Positions 1 through 6,054 are shown, counted from the stretch's first letter. The stretch is 13,671 nucleotides of DNA from JAGVGK01 sp038064935 (GCA_038064935.1 JBBTRZ010000037.1:1-13671), one strand, 5' to 3'. A program made the numbers and translations. The notes: generated from the letters alone by a model not told the origin.

Positions 1-20
1 CATATTTTGTACGGCTTTTT

Positions 21-29
21 TGTGGATAA
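21..29 (-). promoter_or_regulatory. Perfect DnaA-box 9-mer
   Basis: The minus strand reads TTATCCACA, the consensus DnaA-binding nonamer. It lies just before the terminator hairpin upstream of rpmE. A second perfect copy is at 3568-3576. A single box does not make an origin, and no cluster or AT-rich unwinding element is seen here. It could be a regulatory DnaA site or chance. Confidence 0.35.
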
Positions 30-61
30 CTCACTCGGGGTGGTGAGGAGTTACTTTTTTT
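27..61 (+). terminator. Rho-independent terminator of an upstream gene
   Basis: TAACTC (27-32) pairs with GAGTTA (48-53), with some further pairing possible inside the loop, and is followed by C and seven T (55-61). It would end a plus-strand transcript entering from outside the window and insulate the rpmE operon. The stem is short, so strength is uncertain. Confidence 0.55.
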
Positions 62-66
62 GACCT

Positions 67-94
67 TGCAAAATATTTAATCTCCTGTTACCAT
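67..94 (+). promoter_or_regulatory. Putative rpmE promoter, extended -10
   Basis: TTGCAA (67-72) is followed after 16 nt by TACCAT (89-94), which is preceded by TGT to make an extended -10. The -10 ends 10 nt before the rpmE ATG, so the predicted transcript has a leader of only a few nucleotides. The -10 match is modest (TA...T kept); the same layout recurs at other genes in the window. Confidence 0.4.
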
Positions 95-104
95 CTATTT
101 CATT

Positions 105-401
105 ATGAAACCCGATATTCATCCCAGTTATCACGAAGCGGCCGCGGTCGTGTGTTCTTGCGGCGCGCAATTCACAGTCGGTTCCACTCTGCCTAAATTG
201 CAGATTGAGATCTGTAGTACCTGCCACCCCTTCTTCTCGGGCCAAGAGAAAATTCTCGACACCGCCGGGCGGGTGGAGAAATTCAAGACTCGTCGGACTA
301 AGAGCGCGGAGATCAGTGTGACGAAAAAAATTAAAAAGCCGCGGACGAAATCAAACAAGAATGACACGGTCTCGCATGGAGTGGTCGGCCTTTCAAACTA
401 A
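105..401 (+). CDS. rpmE: 50S ribosomal protein L31, zinc-binding type, with basic tail
   Basis: L31 of the large ribosomal subunit, which bridges the subunits near the central protuberance. The N-terminus MKPDIHPSYHE and the segment HPFFSGQEKILDTAGRVEKF are diagnostic of the family. Four cysteines (C17, C19, C37, C40) form the zinc site of the C+ type. The L31 core ends near residue 65. The remaining 30 or so residues are a Lys/Arg-rich extension, longer than the usual 66-70 residue protein. No Shine-Dalgarno precedes the ATG; a -10-like element lies 10 nt upstream. The 3' end overlaps the start of prfA by 41 nt in another frame, so the two are probably cotranscribed and coupled. Confidence 0.93.
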   Translation: MKPDIHPSYHEAAAVVCSCGAQFTVGSTLPKLQIEICSTCHPFFSGQEKILDTAGRVEKFKTRRTKSAEISVTKKIKKPRTKSNKNDTVSHGVVGLSN

Positions 402-1350
402 TCCGAAGACGGCTTACTTGGCGCTTGCCGCGGCCCGTCTCGACGAGCGCATGAGCGAGCTCGAACATTTGGCGACCGATAGTAAAGAGATGAAGGAATT
501 GGCGAGCGAGGAGTTGCGCGAACTTAAAGCGCAAGAAGCGGCGCTCTACAGGCAAGCGGAAAATATTTTGGCGCAAGCGGCGAGTTCGGGCGAAGGGAAA
601 GCTAGCATGGCCGATCCAGATTTAATTCTCGAGATCCGCGCCGGCGCCGGCGGGGAAGAGTCAGCGCTCTTTGCAGCGAAGTTGGGACTCATTTATCAGC
701 GCTACGCCGCGATTCGCGGCTGGGCCTTCGTCCTTCTCTCGGAATCGAAAACGGAACTTGGCGGTTACAAGGAAGTGACCATAGAAGTGTCGGGTAAGGG
801 GGTTTATGAGGCGTTGCGTTATGAAAGTGGTGTGCATCGCATCCAGCGCGTGCCGGCGACCGAGAAGCTCGGTCGCGTGCATACTTCGACGGCGACGGTC
901 GCAATTATTCCGCTCCGGCCCACCCCATCTTTTCAAATCAATCCAGCCGATATTGAGGTGACTTTTAGTCGTTCCGGCGGAGCGGGCGGGCAGAATGTCA
1001 ATAAGGTCGAGACAGCCGTTCGCGTCCTGCATAAACCAACGGGACTGGTGGTGCGTTGCACCAGCGAACGCAGTCAGAGTCGCAATCGCGATAAGGCCTT
1101 TTTAATTTTAAGTAACAAGTTGGCGGCGAGCCATGAATCGACCGTGAGCGGGGGAGTGGCGGCCGAGCGCCGTCAGCAGATTGGCACTGCCGATCGGTCC
1201 GAGAAAATTAGGACCTACAACATCGCTCAAGATCGCGTGACCGATCATCGCTTGAAACAATCCTGGCACAACCTTGACCGCCTCTTCGCCGGCGAAATCG
1301 AACCGCTGATCAGTGCGCTGAAAGAGAATGGGAATAAACCACGGAATTGA
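361..1350 (+). CDS. prfA: Peptide chain release factor 1 (RF1)
   Basis: Class I release factor that reads UAA/UAG stops and triggers peptide hydrolysis on the ribosome. The anticodon tripeptide PAT is at residues 165-167 (RVPATEKLGRVHTS), which marks RF1 rather than RF2 (SPF). The catalytic GGQ is at 209-211 in SGGAGGQNVNK. The C-terminal RTYNIAQDRVTDHR is also typical. At 329 residues it is shorter than the roughly 360 of E. coli, with the loss in the N-terminal helical domain. The start at 361 lies inside rpmE; an ATG at 376 is also possible, and neither has a clear ribosome-binding site. It ends in TGA, whose last bases abut the -35 of the rpsB promoter. Confidence 0.95.
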   Translation: MTRSRMEWSAFQTNPKTAYLALAAARLDERMSELEHLATDSKEMKELASEELRELKAQEAALYRQAENILAQAASSGEGKASMADPDLILEIRAGAGGEESALFAAKLGLIYQRYAAIRGWAFVLLSESKTELGGYKEVTIEVSGKGVYEALRYESGVHRIQRVPATEKLGRVHTSTATVAIIPLRPTPSFQINPADIEVTFSRSGGAGGQNVNKVETAVRVLHKPTGLVVRCTSERSQSRNRDKAFLILSNKLAASHESTVSGGVAAERRQQIGTADRSEKIRTYNIAQDRVTDHRLKQSWHNLDRLFAGEIEPLISALKENGNKPRN

Positions 1351-1379
1351 TTGCCAAAGGTTGGTTGGCCTGCTATACT
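1351..1379 (+). promoter_or_regulatory. Strong sigma70-type promoter for rpsB-tsf
   Basis: TTGCCA (1351-1356), a 17-nt spacer and TATACT (1374-1379), with TGC directly before the -10 (extended -10). This is the best promoter match in the window. The expected start site, about 7 nt past the -10, falls on or beside the rpsB ATG at 1387, so the mRNA would be leaderless. It begins directly after the prfA stop codon. Confidence 0.7.
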
Positions 1380-1386
1380 TCCCGGC

Positions 1387-2142
1387 ATGATAACTAAAGT
1401 TGAAGCGCCGAATAATGTGGCCGCGGGGGCGATGGAAGAGCTTTTTCAACGCGGAGCGCATTACGGTTATTCCCGCTCGCGGCGTCACGCTTCGGTCAAG
1501 CCATTTATTTATGGTTTCAAGAATCGTTCGGCAATCATTGATCTCGAACAAACGCTAACGGCCCTCGAACGGGCGAAAACTTTCCTCAAAGAAGTGGCCG
1601 CGAGCGGCAAACAACTTCTCCTTGTCGGTACTAAACCGGAAGCGGCGCCGGCCATTGAACGCGCCGCGCGGCAACTCGATATGCCTTATGTCACCACGCG
1701 CTGGATCGGCGGCACTTTCACCAATTTCACCGAAATTCGGCGTCGGATTGATCGGCTGGTTGATTTGAAAGGCGAACGGGCGACGGGTGGTTTCGCTGTC
1801 TATACCAAACGCGAACGGGCCAAACTGGGAAAAGAGATTTTTGATCTAGGACGGTATTTCTCTAATCTTATTTCGCTCACTAAACTCCCGGGCGCTATCT
1901 TGGTTATTGATTCCGAAGCGGAAGGTATTGCTGTCGCCGAAGCGCGGCGGGTTGGTGTGCCGATCATTGGTCTCTCGAGTACCGACTGTGATCTCACACT
2001 GATTGATTATCCGATTGTCGGCAATGATGGGAGCGCTAAAAGTATTGAATATTTTGTGGAGGCACTAGCTCTGGCCTACGAATCAGGAAAATTATTGGCT
2101 GTAATACCCACTGTCCCGGAAACACCGGTTGTGACTCCATGA
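1387..2142 (+). CDS. rpsB: 30S ribosomal protein S2
   Basis: S2 of the small subunit, needed to join S1 and complete the 30S particle. Diagnostic stretches are FQRGAHYGYSRSRRHASVKPFIYG, broken here as GAHYGYS and KPFIYG near the N-terminus, then WIGGTFTNF near the middle and VPIIGLSSTDCDLTLIDYPI in the last quarter, followed by GNDGSAKSI. The product is 251 residues, normal for the family. I chose the ATG at 1387 rather than the in-frame TTG at 1351 because that TTG is the promoter -35 and the 12 extra residues have no S2 similarity. There is no Shine-Dalgarno, in keeping with a leaderless message. Its stop overlaps the tsf start as ATGA. Confidence 0.95.
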   Translation: MITKVEAPNNVAAGAMEELFQRGAHYGYSRSRRHASVKPFIYGFKNRSAIIDLEQTLTALERAKTFLKEVAASGKQLLLVGTKPEAAPAIERAARQLDMPYVTTRWIGGTFTNFTEIRRRIDRLVDLKGERATGGFAVYTKRERAKLGKEIFDLGRYFSNLISLTKLPGAILVIDSEAEGIAVAEARRVGVPIIGLSSTDCDLTLIDYPIVGNDGSAKSIEYFVEALALAYESGKLLAVIPTVPETPVVTP

Positions 2143-2600
2143 TTACCGCCAAACAAATTAAAGTACTCCGCGATCGGATCGGTATTTCTATCGCCGAATG
2201 CAAGCGCGCGCTTGAAGCTAGCGCGGGTAATGAGGAGCAAGCCATCGCTTGGCTTAAGCAGGAGGGTAGTAAGATTGCCGACAAGAAATCGGTCCGAACT
2301 CTTGGTGCTGGCGCGGTCAGCGCTTACATCCATTCAACGCATACTTTAGGGGCTTTAGTCGAGCTTCGATCCGAGACTGATTTCGTGGCGAAGAATGAAG
2401 AATTCCGTTTACTGGCTGATGATTTGGCGATGCACATTGCCGCTCTTGAGCCGCAGAATGTCGCGGAACTTCTGGAGCAACCATTCGTTAAGAATCCCAA
2501 TCAGACGGTGGCCGATGTGGTCAAGGCCGCCATTCAGAAGTTTGGCGAACGAATTGAGATTGGGGCGTGGCATCGTCTCGATGCCCGCGCGGAGGTCTGA
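2139..2600 (+). CDS. tsf: Elongation factor Ts, short form
   Basis: Guanine-nucleotide exchange factor for EF-Tu. The N-terminal UBA-like helical module (residues 1-45, LRDRIGISIAECKRALEAS) is followed by the core with SETDFVAKNEEF, the signature that contacts EF-Tu and promotes GDP release. At 153 residues it is about half the E. coli length and holds a single core subdomain, without the second core repeat or the coiled-coil. Short EF-Ts forms with one core are known in Thermus (about 196 residues). The ATG overlaps the rpsB TGA by 4 nt, which indicates translational coupling in the usual rpsB-tsf pair. Confidence 0.93.
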   Translation: MITAKQIKVLRDRIGISIAECKRALEASAGNEEQAIAWLKQEGSKIADKKSVRTLGAGAVSAYIHSTHTLGALVELRSETDFVAKNEEFRLLADDLAMHIAALEPQNVAELLEQPFVKNPNQTVADVVKAAIQKFGERIEIGAWHRLDARAEV

Positions 2601-2609
2601 TTATCAATC

Positions 2610-3023
2610 ATGTTTTTAATTATTGTTATCGCTCTTCTCGTCACTTCGTTTCTCATCATGGTGGTCCTGGCGCTGACTCCCAATCGCTCTCCATTGCCCT
2701 CGGTCAATTTGTCTCCCGCCGCTCAATCCGCGAGTGAAGTCCTAGCCCCGGTCATCGCCGCTACCGCCTATGGCTTGATCGCGATGACGCGCCGCTTGGT
2801 CAAATTTTTCTCCATTCATTTTTTAGTTGCCGTCCACGCGCTGGTTTCCTTAGGCCATGTCATTTTAACTCGCATCGAGAAGCGTTTTGCCCTCCTGATT
2901 GACGCTGTCCGCGGCCGGGGGCAAACGCCGAGTGATCGCCATCGCGGCTCGGTCTCCTTTTTCTTAGAACAAATTAAGGATTATAAGGAAGAGATGACGC
3001 GCCAGACTGATCTTCGTCCTTAA
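2610..3023 (+). CDS. Small membrane protein of unknown function
   Basis: I do not recognise this 137-residue protein. It starts with a hydrophobic segment (about residues 2-23, FLIIVIALLVTSFLIMVVLAL) with no signal-peptidase site that I can see. A second hydrophobic stretch spans about 68-88 (FSIHFLVAVHALVSLGHVIL). The C-terminal 45 residues are charged and probably cytoplasmic (KRFALLIDAVRGRG, then FLEQIKDYKEEMTRQ). It follows tsf by 9 nt on the same strand and is likely cotranscribed. A GGAGG (2591-2595) lies 14 nt before the ATG, rather far for a ribosome-binding site. Position suggests only that it is a passenger of the ribosomal operon. Confidence 0.7.
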   Translation: MFLIIVIALLVTSFLIMVVLALTPNRSPLPSVNLSPAAQSASEVLAPVIAATAYGLIAMTRRLVKFFSIHFLVAVHALVSLGHVILTRIEKRFALLIDAVRGRGQTPSDRHRGSVSFFLEQIKDYKEEMTRQTDLRP

Positions 3024-3041
3024 ACCATGCCAGCGTAGCTC

Positions 3042-3071
3042 GCCCGGATGAACATCCGTTCGGACGGATTC
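3042..3071 (+). repeat. Palindromic repeat E1, inserted in tRNA D-arm
   Basis: A 30-nt GC-rich imperfect palindrome between the D-stem GCTC and the D-loop AGTTGGTA of the split tRNA-Thr. ATCCGT and ACGGAT can form a 6-bp stem, and CGGATG/CATCCG an alternative one. About 26 of 28 positions match E3 (3464-3493). The ATG within it is not a likely start for the GIY-YIG gene. Confidence 0.8.
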
Positions 3072-3083
3072 AGTTGGTACCCG
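3070..3083 (+). repeat. 14-bp direct repeat, left copy
   Basis: TCAGTTGGTACCCG occurs here and at 3397-3410, 327 bp apart. It is made of the D-loop of the split tRNA plus the first four bases of repeat E2. It bounds the segment carrying the GIY-YIG gene and the intact tRNA-Thr, like a target-site duplication. Confidence 0.8.
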
Positions 3084-3095
3084 GTTTTGTCAGTT

Positions 3096-3335
3096 ATGTA
3101 TACTGTCTATGTTTTAAGAGATAATATGGGTAGACTCTACAAGGGTTTAACTAATAACCTTGAAAGACGGGTGAGAGAACATAAAAGTGGTCACACAATT
3201 ACTACCAGTAAAATGAGGGGAATATTTGTAGTATATGTAGAGAGATACGCAGATTTTGACACGGCGAGAAAGAGAGAATTATATTTAAAATCTGCCGCCG
3301 GAAGAAGGTTTCTTAAGAACAAATTGCCGGAGTAG
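3096..3335 (+). CDS. GIY-YIG nuclease-family protein
   Basis: A 79-residue single-domain GIY-YIG protein of the UPF0213/YhbQ size class. TVYVL (residues 3-7) stands for the GIY strand and YKG (15-17) for YIG. R24-R25 and H29 fit the conserved Arg/His helix, and E61 in ARKRELYLK fits the metal-binding catalytic Glu. The end, AAGRRFLKNKL, is typical of such proteins. I chose the ATG at 3096, where the family begins; the in-frame ATG at 3048 lies in repeat E1. The last ten bases, including the stop TAG, are the first bases of the following tRNA. Members may act in DNA repair or as solitary nucleases; the tRNA context suggests, but does not prove, homing. Confidence 0.8.
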   Translation: MYTVYVLRDNMGRLYKGLTNNLERRVREHKSGHTITTSKMRGIFVVYVERYADFDTARKRELYLKSAAGRRFLKNKLPE

Positions 3336-3397
3336 CTCAAAGGTAGAGCAACGGTTTTGTAAACCGTAGGTTGGAGGTTCAATTCCTCTCTCCGGCT
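3326..3397 (+). tRNA. tRNA-Thr (anticodon UGU), intact
   Basis: A full 72-nt cloverleaf: acceptor GCCGGAG/CTCCGGC, TA at 8-9, D-stem GCTC/GAGC with loop AAAGGTA, anticodon stem ACGGT/ACCGT with loop TTTGTAA, variable AGGTT, T-stem GGAGG/CCTCT (one G-U) with loop TTCAATT, and discriminator T. Anticodon TGT reads ACA (Thr). The CCA end is not encoded. The 5' end overlaps the GIY-YIG stop codon. Its anticodon arm is the same as in the neighbouring split tRNA, but the acceptor and T-arms differ. Confidence 0.93.
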
Positions 3398-3410
3398 CAG
3401 TTGGTACCCG
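3397..3410 (+). repeat. 14-bp direct repeat, right copy
   Basis: Second TCAGTTGGTACCCG, starting on the discriminator base of the intact tRNA-Thr and running into repeat E2. It is identical to 3070-3083. Confidence 0.8.
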
Positions 3411-3449
3411 CCAGAATGACCTTGTCGGGCTGGCGTTCGGTCGGGCGGG
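3407..3449 (+). repeat. Palindromic repeat E2, between D-loop and D-stem 3' side
   Basis: A 43-nt insert with ends CCCGCC and GGCGGG that pair. It contains a second inverted pair CGCCAG/CTGGCG (3409-3414, 3430-3435), so it may be nested. Its last 17 nt plus the next G (3433-3450) are identical to 3525-3542 in and beside E4. Confidence 0.75.
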
Positions 3450-3463
3450 GAGCAACGTTTTGT

Positions 3464-3493
3464 CCGCCCGGATGAATATCCGTTCGGACGGGT
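3464..3493 (+). repeat. Palindromic repeat E3, in the anticodon loop
   Basis: A 30-nt insert directly after the anticodon TGT (or, given a shared T, between its second and third base) and before AAACCGT. CCG-C-CCG pairs with CGG-A-CGG across one mismatch, with inner CGGAT/ATCCG. Nearly identical to E1. Confidence 0.8.
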
Positions 3494-3509
3494 AAACCGT
3501 AGGTCGTCG

Positions 3510-3541
3510 CCTGCCCGAATGACCGCGTTCGGTCGGGCGGG
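3510..3541 (+). repeat. Palindromic repeat E4, in the T-stem
   Basis: A 32-nt insert within GTCG|G of the T-stem. CCTGCCCGA (3510-3518) pairs with TCGGGCGGG (3533-3541) over 9 bp with one G-T wobble. Shares GAATGACC and an 18-nt tail with E2. Confidence 0.8.
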
Positions 3542-3567
3542 GTTCAAGCCCGACCGCTGGCTAAAAC

Positions 3568-3576
3568 TGTGGATAA
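3568..3576 (-). promoter_or_regulatory. Perfect DnaA-box 9-mer
   Basis: The minus strand reads TTATCCACA, 6 nt after the end of the split tRNA-Thr and before the PAS gene. Same 9-mer as at 21-29. A functional role is uncertain. The rest of the gap to 3662 is AT-rich with no convincing promoter; TACAAT at 3606-3611 is a weak -10 candidate. Confidence 0.35.
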
Positions 3577-3661
3577 GTAGTGTAGGATAATCTTCCTGAT
3601 TATTTTACAATGAAAAAGTCGAGAGGTAAATTATTTAACTTTAATTAATTTCAACCAAATT

Positions 3662-4239
3662 ATGGAAAATGATCAATTAAAAGATTCCAAAGATGTTGCC
3701 TTGCATTATATGAAAACACTGGTAGAAGTTGCCAGAGAGTCATTCTTAATTCTTGATCGTGACCTGCGAGTGATTAGTGCCAACGAGGTTTTTACCGTAA
3801 CTTTCATGTTGCATTAGAACAAACGGAAAATGTTTTACTCTATCAATTAGGCAATGGTCAATGGAATATACCTGAACTCAAGAGGCTGTTGGAAGAAATC
3901 TTGCCCCAGAAAAAAGTGGTGAAAGATTATCAGGTAACACATGTTTTTGAAACAATTGGAGGAAAAACAATACTACTTAATGCGAGACAGATAGATTCGG
4001 TGCAATTGATAATCCTGGCGATGGAAGATATTACCGATCGGAAAAATCTCGAGGGGAAATTGACTGAATATACCCATAAACTGGAAGGTAAGGTCATGGA
4101 ACGGACCAAGGAACTTGTGGAGCGGGTTAAGGAGTTAGAATCAATGAATAAAACCATGGTTGGCCGGGAGTTAAAAATGGTGGAACTCAAAAAAGAAATC
4201 GAGAACTTAAAGAAGCAGGTTAAAAATGGCAATGGTTAA
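3662..4239 (+). pseudogene. PAS-domain/coiled-coil signalling protein, frameshifted
   Basis: The ATG at 3662 opens a PAS-like start (FLILDRDLRVISANEVF) that runs to a TAG at 3815-3817. From about 3793 the reading continues in another frame as YRNFHVALEQTEN, LLYQLGNGQW and HVFETIGGKTILLNARQID, then a coiled coil (TKELVERVKELE, LKMVELKKEIENLKKQ) ending at 4239. The break lies in a run of five T (3789-3793); six T would restore one frame of about 193 residues. The parts match PAS sensor modules that sit beside histidine kinases. It could be a true pseudogene, a sequencing error or ribosomal slippage; it has no output domain of its own. Confidence 0.75.
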
Positions 4240-4266
4240 TCATAAAAATAAATGATTTCATAAATT

Positions 4267-6054
4267 ATGCAGTCAGCCCCAATTCCTGAAAATGAAAAAG
4301 AACGCCTTATTTCTCTGCATACATTAGGGCTACTTGATACTAAGCCGGAAGATAGATTTGATCGGATTACCCGCACTGCAACAAAAATATTTCATGTCCC
4401 TATTTCAACTCTAACTCTTGTTGATGAAAAAAGAGAGTGGTTTAAATCTGTATGCGGACTTAATCAAAAAGAGGGAGACAGAGCAATTTCTTTTTGCGGG
4501 CATGCGCTCCTTGCCAATGAAATATTTATTATCCTAGACACAAAAAAAGACGGAAGATTTTCCGACAACCCTATGGTAATTGGCAAACCATATATACGCT
4601 TTTATGCTGGTGTGCCAATTATAAATGCGGATGGGGAGCGGATTGGTGTTTTTTGTATTAAAGATATGAAACCAAGAGCATTTTCGAAAGATGATGAAGA
4701 TATTCTCATGGGATTGGCGGCATGGGCAGAGCTTGAGATTAATTCACACAATTTAAGTTTGGCTCTCAGAAAAGGGTGGGAAATACAAGCCGAGCTCAAA
4801 ACCCAAGCAGGCGATTTAAAAAATGCCAAGATTGCCGCCCGGAATGTGTTTGAGGATTTAAGTATTGAAAAATTAAAAATGGAAATAGCCAAAGCGAAAG
4901 AAGAAGCGATCTTGATGTCAATCGGCGATGGGCTTCTGGCGACCGACGAAAATGGGAGGATTATTCTGATAAATAAAACAGCTGAAAAATTACTCGGCAA
5001 GAAAAGTGAAGAGGTTATGGCAAAAGTTTTTTCTGAAGTCATCTTGATGGAAGACGAAAAAGGAGTATCTATCCCAATGGAAAAACGTCCGATAAGTATA
5101 GCTTTGGCAGGTACTACTACTACTACGGGTCCCACCTACTATGATGTGCGGAAAGACAAAACAAGATATCCGGTGGCCATGATGGTAACGCCTATTATTC
5201 TTGGCGGGAAAGTAATCGGAGCGATTAGAGTTTTTCGCGATATCACCAAAGAAAAAGAAATTGACAAAACCAAGACCGAATTTATCTTTCTCGCCTCTCA
5301 TCAATTGAAAACGCCGGTGACGGCCATCAATTGGTTGACCGAGAGATTGCTCAAAGGGGAAATAAATAATTTCACGGCCAAGCAGATCGAGTATTTCGGC
5401 GACATTCGCGCCACCAATTTGCGGATGACGGAGTTGGTGAACGCCCTGCTCAATGTTTCGCGGATTGAGTTAATTGAGCTGGGCGCCTTCTCCATTCAGC
5501 CGGTAAAAACCAATATCATACTGGTGATCAAAAATGCTCTCCATGAATTGAAGTCGTCCTTCGACCAAAACCATCTAATTTTAAAAGAAACTTATCTACC
5601 TGAAAGACTGGAGTTATTAATTGATAAACAATTATTTGTCGTGATTATCAATAATCTGGTCATCAACGCGATTCACTACACGCCAAATAGTGGTACAATT
5701 GAAGTGGCTTGCGCCAAAGTAGACAAACAGCAAGAAGTTGGTGGGCAAAATATGCGCGAGGCTGGAGTGGTGATCTCGATTAAAGATACGGGCTATGGTA
5801 TTCCCGAACGACAGCAAGATAAATTGTTTGCCAAGTTTTTCCGGGCTGACAATGCTAAAGAAAGATTCCCCGACGGGACCGGGCTTGGACTTTATATGGT
5901 AAAATCAATTCTTGATCACTCGGGCGGCGCAATTTGGTTCCTATCACAAGAGGATAAAGGCAGTGCTTTCTATGTCTTCCTTCCCCTCGAAGGGATGAAG
6001 CAGAGAAGCGGAACCTCGCCCTTGATGATGCCGCCCATTGGCACGACCGATTAA
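4267..6054 (+). CDS. Cytoplasmic GAF-PAS hybrid sensor histidine kinase
   Basis: A 595-residue sensor kinase with no membrane segment, so it likely senses intracellular signals. Domains in order: GAF (about 5-160, with WFKSVCGL, SFCGHALL and RFYAGVPI), a coiled linker (170-215), PAS (215-330), HisKA with phospho-acceptor H345 in ASHQLKTP, and HATPase with N box NNLVINAIHYTP (N463, N467), G1 DTGYGIP (D507) and G2 DGTGLGL (537-541). All kinase motifs are intact. The GAF/PAS half is AT-rich while the region from the H box onward is closer to the window average, which suggests a domain join. It follows the broken PAS gene by 27 nt and precedes a response regulator, its probable partner. No Shine-Dalgarno is seen. 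Confidence 0.9.
   Translation: MQSAPIPENEKERLISLHTLGLLDTKPEDRFDRITRTATKIFHVPISTLTLVDEKREWFKSVCGLNQKEGDRAISFCGHALLANEIFIILDTKKDGRFSDNPMVIGKPYIRFYAGVPIINADGERIGVFCIKDMKPRAFSKDDEDILMGLAAWAELEINSHNLSLALRKGWEIQAELKTQAGDLKNAKIAARNVFEDLSIEKLKMEIAKAKEEAILMSIGDGLLATDENGRIILINKTAEKLLGKKSEEVMAKVFSEVILMEDEKGVSIPMEKRPISIALAGTTTTTGPTYYDVRKDKTRYPVAMMVTPIILGGKVIGAIRVFRDITKEKEIDKTKTEFIFLASHQLKTPVTAINWLTERLLKGEINNFTAKQIEYFGDIRATNLRMTELVNALLNVSRIELIELGAFSIQPVKTNIILVIKNALHELKSSFDQNHLILKETYLPERLELLIDKQLFVVIINNLVINAIHYTPNSGTIEVACAKVDKQQEVGGQNMREAGVVISIKDTGYGIPERQQDKLFAKFFRADNAKERFPDGTGLGLYMVKSILDHSGGAIWFLSQEDKGSAFYVFLPLEGMKQRSGTSPLMMPPIGTTD

Larger units (their letters stand above)
3084..3410 (+). mobile_element. 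Putative mobile segment: GIY-YIG gene plus intact tRNA-Thr
   Basis: A 327-bp unit (insert plus one repeat copy) sits inside the D-loop region of the split tRNA-Thr. It is flanked by a 14-bp direct repeat and holds only a GIY-YIG nuclease-like gene and a complete tRNA-Thr with the same UGU anticodon as the tRNA it interrupts. No transposase, integrase or terminal inverted repeats are seen. An alternative parse is a partial tandem duplication of the tRNA region with later loss. The base composition of the ORF is AT-richer than the surrounding operon, which fits transfer. That it moves at all is my inference. Confidence 0.45.
3029..3562 (+). pseudogene. tRNA-Thr(UGU) gene split by palindromic repeats and a 327-bp insert
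   Basis: Pieces of one tRNA-Thr lie in order. The 5' acceptor, T8-A9 and D-stem are at 3029-3041; AGTTGGTA (D-loop) at 3072-3079 and again at 3399-3406; GAGCAACG-TTTTGT (D-stem 3' side, anticodon stem and loop, anticodon TGT) at 3450-3463; AAACCGTAGGTCGTCG at 3494-3509; and GTTCAAGC, the T-stem 3' side and acceptor 3' side at 3542-3562. Acceptor GCCAGCG/CGCTGGC pairs perfectly, as does GTCGG/CCGAC. Between the pieces sit repeats E1-E4 and the GIY-YIG/tRNA segment. The anticodon stem also lacks one G (ACG-T against ACCGT). As a linear gene it looks dead unless the inserts are removed from the RNA. Confidence 0.8.

Noticed and set aside
1..104. Replication origin near the first DnaA box
   Set aside because: Only one box here, no cluster, no dnaA or dnaN nearby.
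661..1032. 123-residue minus-strand ORF
   Set aside because: Antisense to prfA, whose motifs are unambiguous.
1351..1386. TTG start for rpsB at 1351
   Set aside because: The TTG is part of the promoter -35 and the extra 12 residues do not match S2; the ATG at 1387 fits better.
3048..3095. ATG at 3048 as start of the GIY-YIG gene
   Set aside because: It lies in palindromic repeat E1 and tRNA remnant sequence; family similarity begins at the ATG at 3096.
3464..3493. Classical archaeal-type tRNA intron in the anticodon loop
   Set aside because: The insert belongs to the same repeat family as those in the D-arm and T-stem and sits at 36/37, not 37/38; no bulge-helix-bulge was evident.
3029..3562. 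CRISPR array
   Set aside because: The four repeats differ in length and sequence, their spacing is irregular, and the sequence between them is tRNA; no cas genes.
4602..5135. 177-residue minus-strand ORF
   Set aside because: Antisense to the histidine kinase; Ser/Phe/Ile-rich as expected for a shadow.
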